Of a stretch of 64,000 nucleotides of DNA, positions 27,570 to 36,531 are shown in pieces. Position 1 is the first letter of the stretch. Each line of letters opens with the position of its first letter. The translations under genes were made by a program, and so were the position numbers. Under the pieces are notes generated by a model, which saw nothing but the letters and a program-made list of their open reading frames with translations, made no database searches and had not been told where the DNA came from. Source of the stretch: Asticcacaulis sp. AC466 (GTDB lineage Bacteria > Pseudomonadota > Alphaproteobacteria > Caulobacterales > Caulobacteraceae); assembly GCF_000495815.1 (NCBI RefSeq), contig NZ_AWGE01000001.1, positions 372,001 to 436,000 of the forward strand, written 5' to 3'.

Positions 27570-27630
27570 AGACCCATAGTGTTCATCTGACGCCGAGTGG
27601 CGTCCGCCCATTTCCTTTTCGGATACCCTC

Positions 27631-28029
27631 ATGAAGACCGTTCTTGTCGTTGCCGCCGCCCTCGTCGATTCCGATGGTCGTGTGCTGATCGCTCAGCGTC
27701 CGGACGGCAAGCAACTGGCGGGCTTGTGGGAATTCCCTGGCGGCAAGGTCGAACCGGGGGAGACACCGGAAAACGCCCTGATCCGCGAATTGGAAGAAGA
27801 ACTGGGCATCGTCGTCAAGACGGCCTGCCTGGCGCCGTTTGTCTTCGCCTCGCATACCTATGACGACTTCCACCTCCTTATGCCGCTTTACCTGATCCGC
27901 CGCTGGGAGGGCGAGCCGGAGGCGAAGGAGCACAAGGCGATCAAGTGGGTGCGCCCCAACGATATGCGCGCCTATCCCATGCCGCCGGCCGATGATCCCC
28001 TGGTCGCCTGGCTCTGCGACCTCATCTGA
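27631..28029 (+). CDS. mutT: NUDIX 8-oxo-dGTP diphosphatase, MutT-like
   Basis: MutT removes oxidised 8-oxo-dGTP from the nucleotide pool. The 132-residue protein carries a complete Nudix box (residues 37-59, GGKVEPGETPENALIRELEE followed by ELGI), the start VVAAALVDSDGRVLIAQRP, and the terminal KWVRPNDMRAYPMPPADDP typical of MutT. It follows argJ by 61 bases, including a small 6-bp hairpin (27589-27604), and is followed by a separate small gene. This argJ-mutT pairing recurs in the Caulobacteraceae. Confidence 0.92.
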   Translation: MKTVLVVAAALVDSDGRVLIAQRPDGKQLAGLWEFPGGKVEPGETPENALIRELEEELGIVVKTACLAPFVFASHTYDDFHLLMPLYLIRRWEGEPEAKEHKAIKWVRPNDMRAYPMPPADDPLVAWLCDLI

Positions 28030-28184
28030 CCGTTAAGTGTTTTTGAAAACCCACTCTTAGGGAAGTTGGCGTAACCTTGTTATCGTGGCGCGTGCAATGA
28101 CGCATGGGCAGCTATGCGGGCGAAGATCGTTGATTGCGGATCGCCTGGGGATTGCTTGCGGTGCAGGCGATGCGGGAGACGCGT

Positions 28185-28295
28185 ATGAAAAACAGCCACA
28201 AACGGACATCGTGGTTGCAGGTGGTGAAACTGGCAGGCGTTCTGGCGGTCGGCATCATTGTCTATGCCGGCCTGATCCTGATTGATACGGCGTAA
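28185..28295 (+). CDS. 36-residue single-pass membrane peptide
   Basis: ATG at 28185 with GGGAG seven bases upstream encodes 36 residues: a basic start (MKNSHKRTSW) then one hydrophobic helix (about 14-34, including AGVLAVGIIVYAGLILI). It is a typical small single-pass membrane protein, inside-in topology by the positive-inside rule. No family is recognised. It stands alone between mutT and the convergent methyltransferase. Confidence 0.5.
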   Translation: MKNSHKRTSWLQVVKLAGVLAVGIIVYAGLILIDTA

Positions 28296-28340
28296 TCGTC
28301 GCCATCGGCCTAGCCACGACTTTGCTTTACAGCCCGACGG

Positions 28341-29240
28341 CTAGATCTTTCCTTCCTGGACACCCAGGGCATCGGCCAGGCGCATCCGAGCCGAGCCGGG
28401 ACGCAACGGCTTTTGCTGGCTGTTGTGCGCTTTCCAGCCCGACAGGGTGATCAGCTCAAAGGTCGCCGGAATACGGCCCTCCGCGTCGGCGAAACGCTCG
28501 AAATAGAGCGCCGATGCTTTTTCCAGAATGGCGCGGTTCAGTCCCTTGCGGGGGCGTTGATGCAGGATATTGCTTTCGCCCATGGCGCGCAGGTCGGCCA
28601 TCAAACGCAGAGGATGTTCGTAGGTCACCACGACACGGTCGGAATCGACGACCGGCATATTAAAGCCTGTACGCTTCAATAACTCTATCAGATCAGGACT
28701 TTCCGCATACGGAGCGATACGTGGGCCGTAGCCGCCGCGCACCTCGATCTCGGCATCCATCAGGCAGCCGCGCAGTTCCTTCAACGTCTCACCGCCGAAC
28801 AGCGAGCCGATGAACAGGCCGTCAGGCTTAAGCGCCCGGCGTACCTGAACCAGAACGCCGGGGAGATCGTTGACGCTATGCAGGCCCAAGGCGTTGACGA
28901 CCAGATTGAGAGTGTCGTCGCCGAAGGGCAGGGCTTCCTCGTCCATAACAAGGCGGGCCGCACCGCCTTGCCGGTCCGATAGGCGCGATGACAGCTCCCC
29001 TTCGATCAGCAGACCGATCTTGCTCTCCACCGGTGTGCCCGCCAGGGCGCGGCCGAAACTGCCGTCGCGCGCGCCCATGTCGAGCGCCAGGTCGAATTGC
29101 CGGTTAATGGCGGACAAGGTGTCGATCAGGTCCTCGACCGACCGGTCACGCAAAAATTGGGCTTGCGCGAAGCCATCGGCCGCGCGATCAAGACGGCGGG
29201 CGAGGAGCTGACGGTCAAACAGGGCGGGGGGAGCTGACAT
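28341..29240 (-). CDS. class I SAM-dependent methyltransferase (BioC/NDUFAF5-like)
   Basis: A 299-residue methyltransferase. The SAM-binding strand reads LALDMGARDGSFGRAL, the acidic loop DEEALPFGDDTLNLVV is motif II, and ALKPDGLFIGSLFGGETL is the post-II segment. The N-terminal FDRQLLARRLDRAADGF and the C-terminal YFERFADAEGRIPATFELI resemble the family of BioC and mitochondrial NDUFAF5, often placed next to comF in alphaproteobacteria. No biotin genes are nearby, so malonyl-ACP methylation cannot be inferred. Its start is only 13 bases from that of comF on the opposite strand. Confidence 0.83.
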   Translation of the reverse strand: MSAPPALFDRQLLARRLDRAADGFAQAQFLRDRSVEDLIDTLSAINRQFDLALDMGARDGSFGRALAGTPVESKIGLLIEGELSSRLSDRQGGAARLVMDEEALPFGDDTLNLVVNALGLHSVNDLPGVLVQVRRALKPDGLFIGSLFGGETLKELRGCLMDAEIEVRGGYGPRIAPYAESPDLIELLKRTGFNMPVVDSDRVVVTYEHPLRLMADLRAMGESNILHQRPRKGLNRAILEKASALYFERFADAEGRIPATFELITLSGWKAHNSQQKPLRPGSARMRLADALGVQEGKI

Positions 29241-29253
29241 TGCGGGACTCGAT

Positions 29254-30072
29254 ATGCGACTGACCTCTCGTTTAGGCCAAATCCGGTCAGAGGTTAAGGC
29301 CTTTATCGTCGATCGCGTATCGCTGTCGCATGTCCGGGCATCGGCGGCGCATCTCCTCGACACGGTTTTCCCACCGCACCGGCTGGATGCGTCCGACGAA
29401 ACGGCGTCGCCCGAGGCGCTGATGGGCGCGGGGCTGTCGGCGGCTGCCTGGTCAGGCATCCGCTTCCTCGATCGCGACGGTTGCGCCATGTGCGCGCGTC
29501 CATTCGAAGGCGGGCTGTTTCTGGGTTCGGGTGCCCTGTGCAGCGAGTGCACGGAAAAACCCTTCCCGTTTCGCCAGACCCGTGCCGCCTGCCTCTATGA
29601 CGAGGCGTCGAAAGGGGTGATCCTCGGTTTCAAACATGCGGACCGGCTGGATATGGCGCCCATGCTGACCCGCTGGCTGGAGCGCGCCGGCGCGGATCTG
29701 ATCCGCGAGTCCGATATCGTCATGCCGGTGCCTTTGCACCCGTTCCGACTCATTCAGCGGCGCTATAACCAGGCGGCAGAACTGGCCAGACCCGTCGCGC
29801 GCCGCCTGAACCGCACTTATCTCGGCGACGTTCTGAAACGCACCCGCCATACCAACCAGGTGGGCAAGGGCGCGCAGGCCCGATGGGACAGCGTCCGCGG
29901 CGCCTTTCGGGTATCGGCGCGTGGCCGTAAACATATAGCCGGCAAGTCCGTCGTGTTGATCGATGATGTTTTTACCACTGGGGCGACCTTGCGCGCCTGC
30001 ACGGAGGCTTTATTGATGGCCGGCGCGGTGCGTGTCGACGTCTGCGTGCTGGCCCGAGCTGTCCGTCATTGA
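29254..30072 (+). CDS. comF: ComF family phosphoribosyltransferase-like protein
   Basis: A 272-residue ComF/GntX homologue. A cysteine cluster (CAMC at about residue 77 and CSEC at about 97) forms a probable zinc site. FKHADRLDMAPML, VPLHPFRLIQRRYNQAAELA and KRTRHTNQVGKGAQARWDSV are typical of ComF. The PRPP-loop-like VVLIDDVFTTGATLRAC is close to the C-terminus. Relatives act in DNA uptake, but the biochemical role is not settled. The gene is divergent from a methyltransferase with very little space, and followed by grxC. Confidence 0.87.
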   Translation: MRLTSRLGQIRSEVKAFIVDRVSLSHVRASAAHLLDTVFPPHRLDASDETASPEALMGAGLSAAAWSGIRFLDRDGCAMCARPFEGGLFLGSGALCSECTEKPFPFRQTRAACLYDEASKGVILGFKHADRLDMAPMLTRWLERAGADLIRESDIVMPVPLHPFRLIQRRYNQAAELARPVARRLNRTYLGDVLKRTRHTNQVGKGAQARWDSVRGAFRVSARGRKHIAGKSVVLIDDVFTTGATLRACTEALLMAGAVRVDVCVLARAVRH

Positions 30073-30152
30073 GACGCGGCGGGTAAATCGCTTTAAATTC
30101 TTACGTGGTTCCCTATATTCTGTGGGAAGGTTTCATAGTACTGAGCAAAATC

Positions 30153-30407
30153 ATGGCCAAAATCGACATCTATACCAAACCCTATTGTCCCTATTGCGAG
30201 CGCGCCAAGGCGTTGCTGGAAACCAAAGGGGCGGAATACAACGAAATCATCGCGTCGCACGATGCGGCATTACGCACGGAAATGAACGCGCGATCGGGCC
30301 GATATACCTATCCGCAAATATTTATCGACGATCGTCATATCGGTGGATGCGACGACTTGGTCGCGCTCGATTCGCGTGGTGGCCTAGACCCGCTTCTGGC
30401 AGCCTGA
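30153..30407 (+). CDS. grxC: glutaredoxin 3
   Basis: GrxC is a dithiol glutaredoxin that uses glutathione to reduce protein disulfides and ribonucleotide reductase. The 84-residue length is standard. The redox motif CPYC is Cys12-Cys15; the GSH-binding YPQIFIDDRHIGGCDDL (cis-Pro and GG motif) is intact. Start at ATG 30153. It precedes a nitrilase by one base and probably shares a transcript with it and DUF1178, a gene trio common in alphaproteobacteria. Confidence 0.94.
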   Translation: MAKIDIYTKPYCPYCERAKALLETKGAEYNEIIASHDAALRTEMNARSGRYTYPQIFIDDRHIGGCDDLVALDSRGGLDPLLAA

Positions 30408-30408
30408 C

Positions 30409-31239
30409 ATGTCCGAGGGGATGCTGAACATCGCCCTGGTTCAGATGCGGTCGCCGGGCACGCCCTCGGCTGCGTTCGAACAGGTCCGCCCCTTGCTGAT
30501 GCAGGCGGCGGCCACCGGTGCGCAACTCATCCTCCTGCCGGAATGCGCCAACCTCATGGAGGCGCGTAAGGATCAAAAGGCGCTGGTGGTGACGACCGAG
30601 GGCGAGGACGTTTTCGTTCAGGGTGTATGCGATCTGGCCCGCCAGCTTAAGGTCGAGGTGCTGATTGGTTCCGCTATTGTCGCGTCCGGCGTAGACGATC
30701 GGGCCGTCAACCGGTCGCTGCTGGTGAACGCCCATGGCGATATTGTCGCCCGCTACGACAAGATCCATCTGTTCGATGCCGATACGCCCGATGGCAAGAC
30801 CTACCGGGAAAGCGCGTCTGTCAAACCCGGAGTGCAGGCGGTGGTGGCGGAAACGCCGTGGGGCGGACTGGGGCTCAGCATCTGCTACGATGTACGTTTT
30901 GCCTATCTGTATCGCGCTCTGGCCAAGGGCGGCGCGCAAATGATCGCCGTGCCGGCTGCCTTTACGGTGCCGACCGGCCAGGCCCATTGGGAAGTCCTGT
31001 TGCGCACCCGCGCCATTGAAACCGGCTGTTTCGTCCTGGCTGTGGCCCAGGGCGGCTCGCACGAGGATGGTCGCGTTACCTACGGCCACTCCATGGTCGT
31101 CAACCCCTGGGGCGAAGTGATCGCCCGGCTCGATCACGACCGTCCGGCCGTGCTTGAAACCAGTATAGATTTCAGTGAGGTCACGCGTGCCCGGCAAGCC
31201 TTGCCGTCGCTTCAGCATGACAGAGAGTTTTCCGTATGA
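30409..31239 (+). CDS. carbon-nitrogen hydrolase (nitrilase superfamily)
   Basis: A 276-residue Nit-type hydrolase. The catalytic triad can be read: Glu45 in LLPECANL, Lys118 in RYDKIHLF and Cys159 in SICYDVRF. The segments SVKPGVQAVVAETPWGGLG and FTVPTGQAHWEVLLRTRAIE match the Nit1/Nit2 branch, which includes deaminated-glutathione amidase, a function that fits its place directly after glutaredoxin. The exact substrate is inferred from context only. It overlaps DUF1178 by four bases. Confidence 0.9.
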   Translation: MSEGMLNIALVQMRSPGTPSAAFEQVRPLLMQAAATGAQLILLPECANLMEARKDQKALVVTTEGEDVFVQGVCDLARQLKVEVLIGSAIVASGVDDRAVNRSLLVNAHGDIVARYDKIHLFDADTPDGKTYRESASVKPGVQAVVAETPWGGLGLSICYDVRFAYLYRALAKGGAQMIAVPAAFTVPTGQAHWEVLLRTRAIETGCFVLAVAQGGSHEDGRVTYGHSMVVNPWGEVIARLDHDRPAVLETSIDFSEVTRARQALPSLQHDREFSV

Positions 31240-31724
31240 TCCGGTATGCGTTGCGTTGCATCGTCGCCCATGAATTCGAGGCGTGGTTTTCCTCATCCGA
31301 CGGCTTTGACGAACAGGTCGCCAAGGGGTTGGTCGAATGTCCCATGTGCGGGTCCACGGCAGTGAGTAAAGCCATCATGGCGCCGGCTGTCCGCACCAAA
31401 AGCGCTTCGACCCAGGGCGCAGAGACTCTGGCCGAAGCCCAGCGTGCCGTCGCCGAAGCCATGTTCCGCCTACGCCAGCATGTGGAAAAAACGCATGACT
31501 ATGTCGGCGACACCTTCGCCAATGAAGCCCGCGATATCCACGAAGGCTTGGCACCGGATCGCCCCATATACGGTGAAGCAACGCCGGAAGAGGTGAAGGG
31601 GCTGGTTGAGGACGGCGTGTCGGTAGCGGCCTTGCCGGTATTCAAGCCCGCGGCAGATATGGAACCGAAAGCGCCGCTTCCGCTGCCTGGAAAGCCGGTC
31701 AATGTCGACAAGAAACTGAATTGA
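31236..31724 (+). CDS. DUF1178 family protein
   Basis: A 162-residue protein of the DUF1178 family. The start MIRYALRCIVAHEFEAWFSS and the zinc-ribbon-like CPMCGS, with the earlier Cys8, are diagnostic. The middle segment HVEKTHDYVGDTFANEARDIHEG is also conserved. Function unknown. The ATG overlaps the nitrilase stop (ATGA). The transcript ends at a strong bidirectional terminator 43 bases downstream. Confidence 0.9.
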   Translation: MIRYALRCIVAHEFEAWFSSSDGFDEQVAKGLVECPMCGSTAVSKAIMAPAVRTKSASTQGAETLAEAQRAVAEAMFRLRQHVEKTHDYVGDTFANEARDIHEGLAPDRPIYGEATPEEVKGLVEDGVSVAALPVFKPAADMEPKAPLPLPGKPVNVDKKLN

Positions 31725-31766
31725 GTTTCGGTAAGCCGTCACAGGCAGCCAATAAGACTGCATAAA

Positions 31767-31797
31767 AAAAGCCTCCGATGATCCATCGGAGGCTTTT
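31767..31797. terminator. bidirectional intrinsic terminator
   Basis: A 10-bp G/C-rich stem (GCCTCCGATG at 31771-31780 with its complement 31784-31793) around ATC, flanked by an A-run and TTTT so that it can terminate both DUF1178 (plus) and DUF4167 (minus). Confidence 0.9.
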
Positions 31798-31815
31798 GTA
31801 GTTCGGTGAGCGGCT

Positions 31816-32883
31816 TTACGCCTCTTCGGCGGCGGCATCTTCCTTGCGCTTGCGCGTGCGCTTTGGCTTGACGTCTTCCGCAGCCGCCGGAGCGGCCGCC
31901 TCGACGGCGACGGGCGTCGGCCGGGACAGGAAGGCAGGCAGGTGTGACTGATCTACCGCGGGGACGTCCCGGACGCGTTCCTTGCGCGGGGCACGAGTCT
32001 TTACAACCGGGGCTTCGGTGGCGGGGGGCTCGAAGCCGAGTTCCGACTGCGGCGGGGTGTCCTGGACCGGGCGAGGCACGCCCAGCGGCTGAGTGGAGGC
32101 GATGAAGGCCGGTGCGATATAGGGCGGTTCATTGTCACCGGTCGCCGGCGCAGGCTGGCCGTTCAGATTGGATTCCTGTTCGGCGAAACGTTGCTGGCGG
32201 CGACGTTCATAGCGTTCACGGCGCGTCTCGCGGCGTTCACCATTGCCGTTGTCATCGGCCTGGGCGTCACGATTGGCGTTCCGATTGTCGGCGTTACGAT
32301 TGTCTGGACGGGACTCGTTATTGCGATTTTCACCGTTGGCATTCCGGGGTTCGAAACGCGGCTGACGGTCATCGCGATTGCGGTCGTTATTCGACCGATC
32401 GCGGTCACGATTGCCATTCGACCGGTCACGATCGCGGTTGCCGCCCATGCGGTTGCCATTGTCGCGGTCGCGGTTATCGTACCGCGGCTGATCGTCGTAA
32501 CCGGACTGCGACTCTTCGTTGGTGGAGGCTGCTTCTTCGGCCTCGGCGGCTTCGGCTTCCATTTCGTCGTCGTAATCGTCGAAGCCGTTGGAAAATGGAT
32601 CGCGCTGGACGAATTCCGACACCGGACGTGTCGGCTGCATCTGACGGATCATGCGGAAATAGTGTTCAGCATGTTGCAGATGGTTTTCCGCCAGAACGCG
32701 GTCGCCCGCGGAGTTGGCGTCGCGAGCAAGCTGCTGATATTTTTCGTAAATGGTCTGGGCGTTGCCGCGAACCTTGGTGCCTTCCGGGCCGTTCGACTCG
32801 TAGGCGCGGTTGGGATTGTTCTGATTGCCCGAGGGTTTGCGGTTACGGCTGCGTTGCCGTTTCATGCCCCTGAAATCTTTCAT
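31816..32883 (-). CDS. DUF4167 family protein with Asn/Arg/Asp repeats
   Basis: A 355-residue protein whose N-terminal 100 residues carry the DUF4167 signature: FRGMKRQRSRNRKPSG, a small conserved helical core (GNAQTIYEKYQQLARDANSA, DRVLAENHLQHAEHYFRMI) and an acidic stretch. Residues about 130-245 are low-complexity repeats rich in Arg, Asp and Asn (such as NRDRDRSNGNRDRDRSNNDR). The C-terminus is basic with an Ala/Pro tail (RKERVRDVP, PKRTRKRKEDAAAEEA). The composition suggests RNA or nucleic acid binding, but the function is not established. Start at 32883; an ATG at 32865 is possible. Confidence 0.87.
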   Translation of the reverse strand: MKDFRGMKRQRSRNRKPSGNQNNPNRAYESNGPEGTKVRGNAQTIYEKYQQLARDANSAGDRVLAENHLQHAEHYFRMIRQMQPTRPVSEFVQRDPFSNGFDDYDDEMEAEAAEAEEAASTNEESQSGYDDQPRYDNRDRDNGNRMGGNRDRDRSNGNRDRDRSNNDRNRDDRQPRFEPRNANGENRNNESRPDNRNADNRNANRDAQADDNGNGERRETRRERYERRRQQRFAEQESNLNGQPAPATGDNEPPYIAPAFIASTQPLGVPRPVQDTPPQSELGFEPPATEAPVVKTRAPRKERVRDVPAVDQSHLPAFLSRPTPVAVEAAAPAAAEDVKPKRTRKRKEDAAAEEA

Positions 32884-33171
32884 CTTAACTTACGTCTCTC
32901 TTACACTCCGCCCCGATACATTAGGTACGGGCGGCGAATATGTGTATAAAAAATCAAGGAAGACCGCTTGGCTTACTCGTGTTCGGGCGGCCGTGAACCT
33001 TGCTATTGTCCTGCTTAGAGGATGGCGCGGGGGTCGTTTTTTGACCCGGAAAAGCCTCGCGCTCTCACAGTCCTCTGCCGCGACGAGTTAACCCGTTGTA
33101 TGGGCAACATGTTCGCGATGTGAGGAAGACGATTATGTCTAACCTCTCCGTTGCTTTCTGCCAAGCGGAAT

Positions 33172-34041
33172 TTATGACTCCGGCAACTTATTCGGTTTCT
33201 GGCCTGTTACGACCCGTGGCAAATTCGATAGGTCCAGATAGGTGGTCACATCATCGAAACCGGCATCTTTCATAAGTTTTTCAACATCTTGTGACTGATC
33301 AAAGCCGATTTCCAAATAGGCCATTCCGCTGGGTTTCAGCAGGCGGAAAATCTCAGGCGCCAGCTCGATATAGGCGTCCAGGCCGCTTTTTCCACCGTCG
33401 AGCGCCAGAATCGGGTCGTGATGCTTGACCTCCGGGTCCAGGGTTTCGATGACATCGGTGCGGATATAGGGCGGATTTGAGGCAACGATATCGAAGGTGC
33501 CATCGTGGAGGCCGCTGCCCCACGACGTGCGCAGGAAGGCCGTCTGATGGCTAAGGCCGAGATTGGCGGAATTGTCGCGCGCCACAGCCAGGGCGTCTTC
33601 GGAAATGTCGGTGCCGATTCCGCGGGCCGCCGGACGTTCCGACAGGACGGACAGCAGAATGGCGCCGGACCCGGTGCCGAGGTCAGCCAGTTGAAAGGCG
33701 TCGCCCGGTTGCGACCGTTTCAGGATCATATCGACGATGACCTCGGTTTCCGGGCGAGGGATCAGGACGTGTTCCGACAGGTTGAGCAGCAGTTTCCAGA
33801 ATCCCTTACGTCCCAGGATACGCGCCACTGGCACCCGCTTTTCGCGGCGGGCCAGGAATTCTTCCAGCGTATTGATCTCATTGTCAGTGAGCTCACGATA
33901 CGGATCGGTGATGATATCGGCGCGGGTGGCGCCCGTCGCGGCTTCTAGCAGCAAGCGGGCGTCAATCGCCGGGGAATCGATAAAGGCAGCCTTGAGGCGC
34001 TGTTGCGCGCCGGTCCAGGCCTTAACTAGGGTCAGGGTCAT
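33172..34041 (-). CDS. prmC: peptide chain release factor N5-glutamine methyltransferase
   Basis: PrmC methylates the glutamine of the GGQ motif in release factors. The 289-residue protein has an N-terminal helical domain, the SAM loop LADLGTGSGAILLSVL, and the catalytic ASNPPYIRTDV (NPPY). The HDPILALDGGKSGLD segment is typical. prmC usually lies downstream of prfA; prfA is not present in this window. It ends about 290 bases before DUF4167, and a gap of 60 bases separates it from ubiG. Confidence 0.93.
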   Translation of the reverse strand: MTLTLVKAWTGAQQRLKAAFIDSPAIDARLLLEAATGATRADIITDPYRELTDNEINTLEEFLARREKRVPVARILGRKGFWKLLLNLSEHVLIPRPETEVIVDMILKRSQPGDAFQLADLGTGSGAILLSVLSERPAARGIGTDISEDALAVARDNSANLGLSHQTAFLRTSWGSGLHDGTFDIVASNPPYIRTDVIETLDPEVKHHDPILALDGGKSGLDAYIELAPEIFRLLKPSGMAYLEIGFDQSQDVEKLMKDAGFDDVTTYLDLSNLPRVVTGQKPNKLPES

Positions 34042-34101
34042 ATCGGTCTCGGGGCTCGGGTATGGCCTTCGCGCTGGCAGCGGGCGCCAGGTCTGGCCAG
34101 A

Positions 34102-34881
34102 CTAGAAAGCGTTTTCGACAGGAAATTTCGCGACGATCATATAGTTGACGTCTACATCGTCCGACAAGGCCCATTGTCCGGATATCGGGTTATAACTGAC
34201 GCCAACGGGTGGTTCGGGCCGCAGCGGCGTACCATCCAGAAAGCCCGCGATCTCACCGGGCATTAAAAACTTGTTCCAGTCGTGGGTCCCCCTGGGCACC
34301 CATTGCAGTATGTATTCGGCGCCGATCACGGCCAGGGCGCGTGCCTTCAGCGTGCGGTTCAGAGTCGCGATGAACAGCAGCCCGCCGGGCTTGACCAGAG
34401 ACGCGCAGGTTTTCAGGAAAGCTTCCGGATCGCTGACGTGTTCGATGACTTCCATGGTCAGGACGACGTCATACAGCACCTCTCCGGCGGCGGCGAGCTG
34501 TTCGACCGTCTGGTTGAGATAACGGATATCCAGGCCACCCTGTTCGGCATGGACCTTGGCCGTGCCGATATTCTTTTCGGACGCATCGAGACCGGTGGTA
34601 GTGAACCCCATACGGGACATCGGTTCACTAAGCAGTCCGCCGCCGCAGCCGACGTCCAGCAGCCGAAGCCCTGCGAACGGGGCGCGCTGGCGATAATCGA
34701 GACCGAAGTGGGACAGGCAGGTTTCGCGAATGAAGCGGACGCGCGTCGGATTGAATTTGTGCAAAGGGGCAAATTCCCCTTTCACATCCCACCACTTGGC
34801 GGCAAGCGCGGAAAAGCGCGAGACTTCGCCTTCATCTATGGAAAAGCCGGTGGCGGCACCGGTGTCGGAACGTCCGGTCAT
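34102..34881 (-). CDS. ubiG: ubiquinone biosynthesis O-methyltransferase
   Basis: UbiG makes both O-methylations of ubiquinone synthesis. The 259-residue protein has [33 protein letters not shown], the SAM motif [15 protein letters not shown] and the [16 protein letters not shown] region. [20 protein letters not shown] and [13 protein letters not shown] are diagnostic of UbiG. It is divergent from lysC across about 180 bases, and lies upstream of prmC on the minus strand. Confidence 0.96.
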   Translation of the reverse strand: MTGRSDTGAATGFSIDEGEVSRFSALAAKWWDVKGEFAPLHKFNPTRVRFIRETCLSHFGLDYRQRAPFAGLRLLDVGCGGGLLSEPMSRMGFTTTGLDASEKNIGTAKVHAEQGGLDIRYLNQTVEQLAAAGEVLYDVVLTMEVIEHVSDPEAFLKTCASLVKPGGLLFIATLNRTLKARALAVIGAEYILQWVPRGTHDWNKFLMPGEIAGFLDGTPLRPEPPVGVSYNPISGQWALSDDVDVNYMIVAKFPVENAF

Positions 34882-35063
34882 GTTAAGCGCCTCCCAATCC
34901 GGGCAGGCGCCAAATTGTTTAGCATTTCAATCATTTTGTACGCCTATTTCTTACCTTTTGTTGCCGGAATCAGCCTTGCGGCACAGGGGCTTACCCGCTA
35001 ATTAGGCCGCGCAATTGTTCCGGGACAGGATAGAACCCTGTCCGACAGAAAGAAAGTGGCGAA

Positions 35064-36344
35064 ATGACGCGTTTAGTGATGAAGTTCGGCGGCACCTCGA
35101 TGGCCGACCTCGAACGCATCCGCAGGGCGGCGCGGCTGGTGGCGGCGGAGGTCGATGCCGGGCACAAGGTGGCGGTGGTCGTGTCGGCCATGGCGGGCAA
35201 GACGAACGAGTTGGTCGCCTGGACAGACGGCGCCGGTCAGCCGACCGGGCGCGCCGCCGAAATTCATAACAATAGCGACGATGAATACGATGTGGTGGTC
35301 GCTTCCGGTGAGCAGGTGACCGCCGGTCTGCTGGCCATGACCCTGCGCAATCTGGGCTATCCGGCGCGCTCCATGCTGGGCTGGCAGATGCCGATCCACA
35401 CGACCGATATTCACGGCAAGGCGCGCATCGCCGACATACCCGCCGACAACCTGATCAACGCCATGGACAGCGGCCAGATCGTCGTGGTCCCCGGTTTCCA
35501 GGGCGTGACCGACGACCACCGCGTGACCACGCTCGGGCGCGGCGGTTCGGACACGTCGGCCGTGGCAGTGGCCATTGCCGCCCAGGCCATTCGCTGCGAT
35601 ATCTATACCGACGTCGATGGCGTATACACCACCGATCCGCGCATCGAATCCAAGGCCAAGCGCCTCGACAAGATTTCATTCGAAGAAATGCTCGAAATGG
35701 CGTCCCTGGGCGCCAAGGTGCTGCAGACCCGTTCGGTCGAACTGGCCATGGCCTACCGCATGCCGGTGCGCGTGCTCTCATCCTTCGTCGAACCCGGCGA
35801 AAACACTGACCAAGGCACCCTTGTGTGCGACGAGGAAGAAATCGTGGAAAAGCATATCGTTTCCGGCGTGGCCTACAGCCGTGATGAGGCCAAGATCACC
35901 CTCCTGGGCCTGCCCAACAAGATCGGCGTGTCCGCCGCCGTATTCGGCCGCCTGTCTGCCGCCAATATCAATGTCGACATGATCGTTCAGTCGGAAAAGC
36001 GTTCGGGTGACTATGCCAACCAGCTCTTCACCGTCGGTCGCCGCGATGCGCAACTGGCCGCCCAGATCATGAACGAGGCCAAGGCTGAAATCGGCTTCGA
36101 CGACATCAAGGTCGATGAGGGTGTCTCCAAGATATCCATCGTCGGCGTCGGCATGCGGTCGCACACGGGGGTGGCCGAAACCATGTTCCGTGCCTTGTCG
36201 GAAAAGGGCATCAACATCCAGGTCATTTCTACTTCGGAAATCAAGATTTCGGTCCTGATTGACGAAGCCTATACGGAACTTGCCGTTCGTGCCCTGCATG
36301 CGGCCTACGGTCTGGACAAGATCGGCACGCAATCGCCGGCATAA
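35064..36344 (+). CDS. lysC: aspartate kinase
   Basis: LysC phosphorylates aspartate, the first step toward lysine, threonine and methionine. The 426-residue monofunctional enzyme carries KFGGTSM at residues 7-13, GQPTGRAAEIHNN (named here in part), TTLGRGGSDTSAVAVA and FEEMLEMASLGAKVLQTRSV. Two ACT regulatory domains occupy about 265-426 (KITLLGLPNKIGVSAAVFGR, KISIVGVGMRSHTGVAETMF), as in alphaproteobacterial lysine/threonine-regulated enzymes. Start 35064 has AGAAAG upstream. Two chemoreceptor genes stand between it and ptsP, its usual neighbour. Confidence 0.97.
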   Translation: MTRLVMKFGGTSMADLERIRRAARLVAAEVDAGHKVAVVVSAMAGKTNELVAWTDGAGQPTGRAAEIHNNSDDEYDVVVASGEQVTAGLLAMTLRNLGYPARSMLGWQMPIHTTDIHGKARIADIPADNLINAMDSGQIVVVPGFQGVTDDHRVTTLGRGGSDTSAVAVAIAAQAIRCDIYTDVDGVYTTDPRIESKAKRLDKISFEEMLEMASLGAKVLQTRSVELAMAYRMPVRVLSSFVEPGENTDQGTLVCDEEEIVEKHIVSGVAYSRDEAKITLLGLPNKIGVSAAVFGRLSAANINVDMIVQSEKRSGDYANQLFTVGRRDAQLAAQIMNEAKAEIGFDDIKVDEGVSKISIVGVGMRSHTGVAETMFRALSEKGINIQVISTSEIKISVLIDEAYTELAVRALHAAYGLDKIGTQSPA

Positions 36345-36531
36345 GCCCCAACCTACCTACTGCCACGCGAATGCAACCTTATTAACGCGGCCTTCAACTT
36401 AAGACCGCGTTAATTGTATTGGCGCTAGATTCCCTCAATCAGGCCGACAGTGACGAGACCGAAATTCGAGCGAACGCAGGCGCTCTTGTCGCGGTGTGAT
36501 TGCGGTCCTTGTTGTGTATGAGGGGTATCCG

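Noticed and set aside
33135-33272. 45-residue plus-strand ORF with GAGGA upstream, overlapping the prmC 3' end
   Set aside because: Most of it lies antisense to conserved prmC sequence and the residue pattern looks non-coding.
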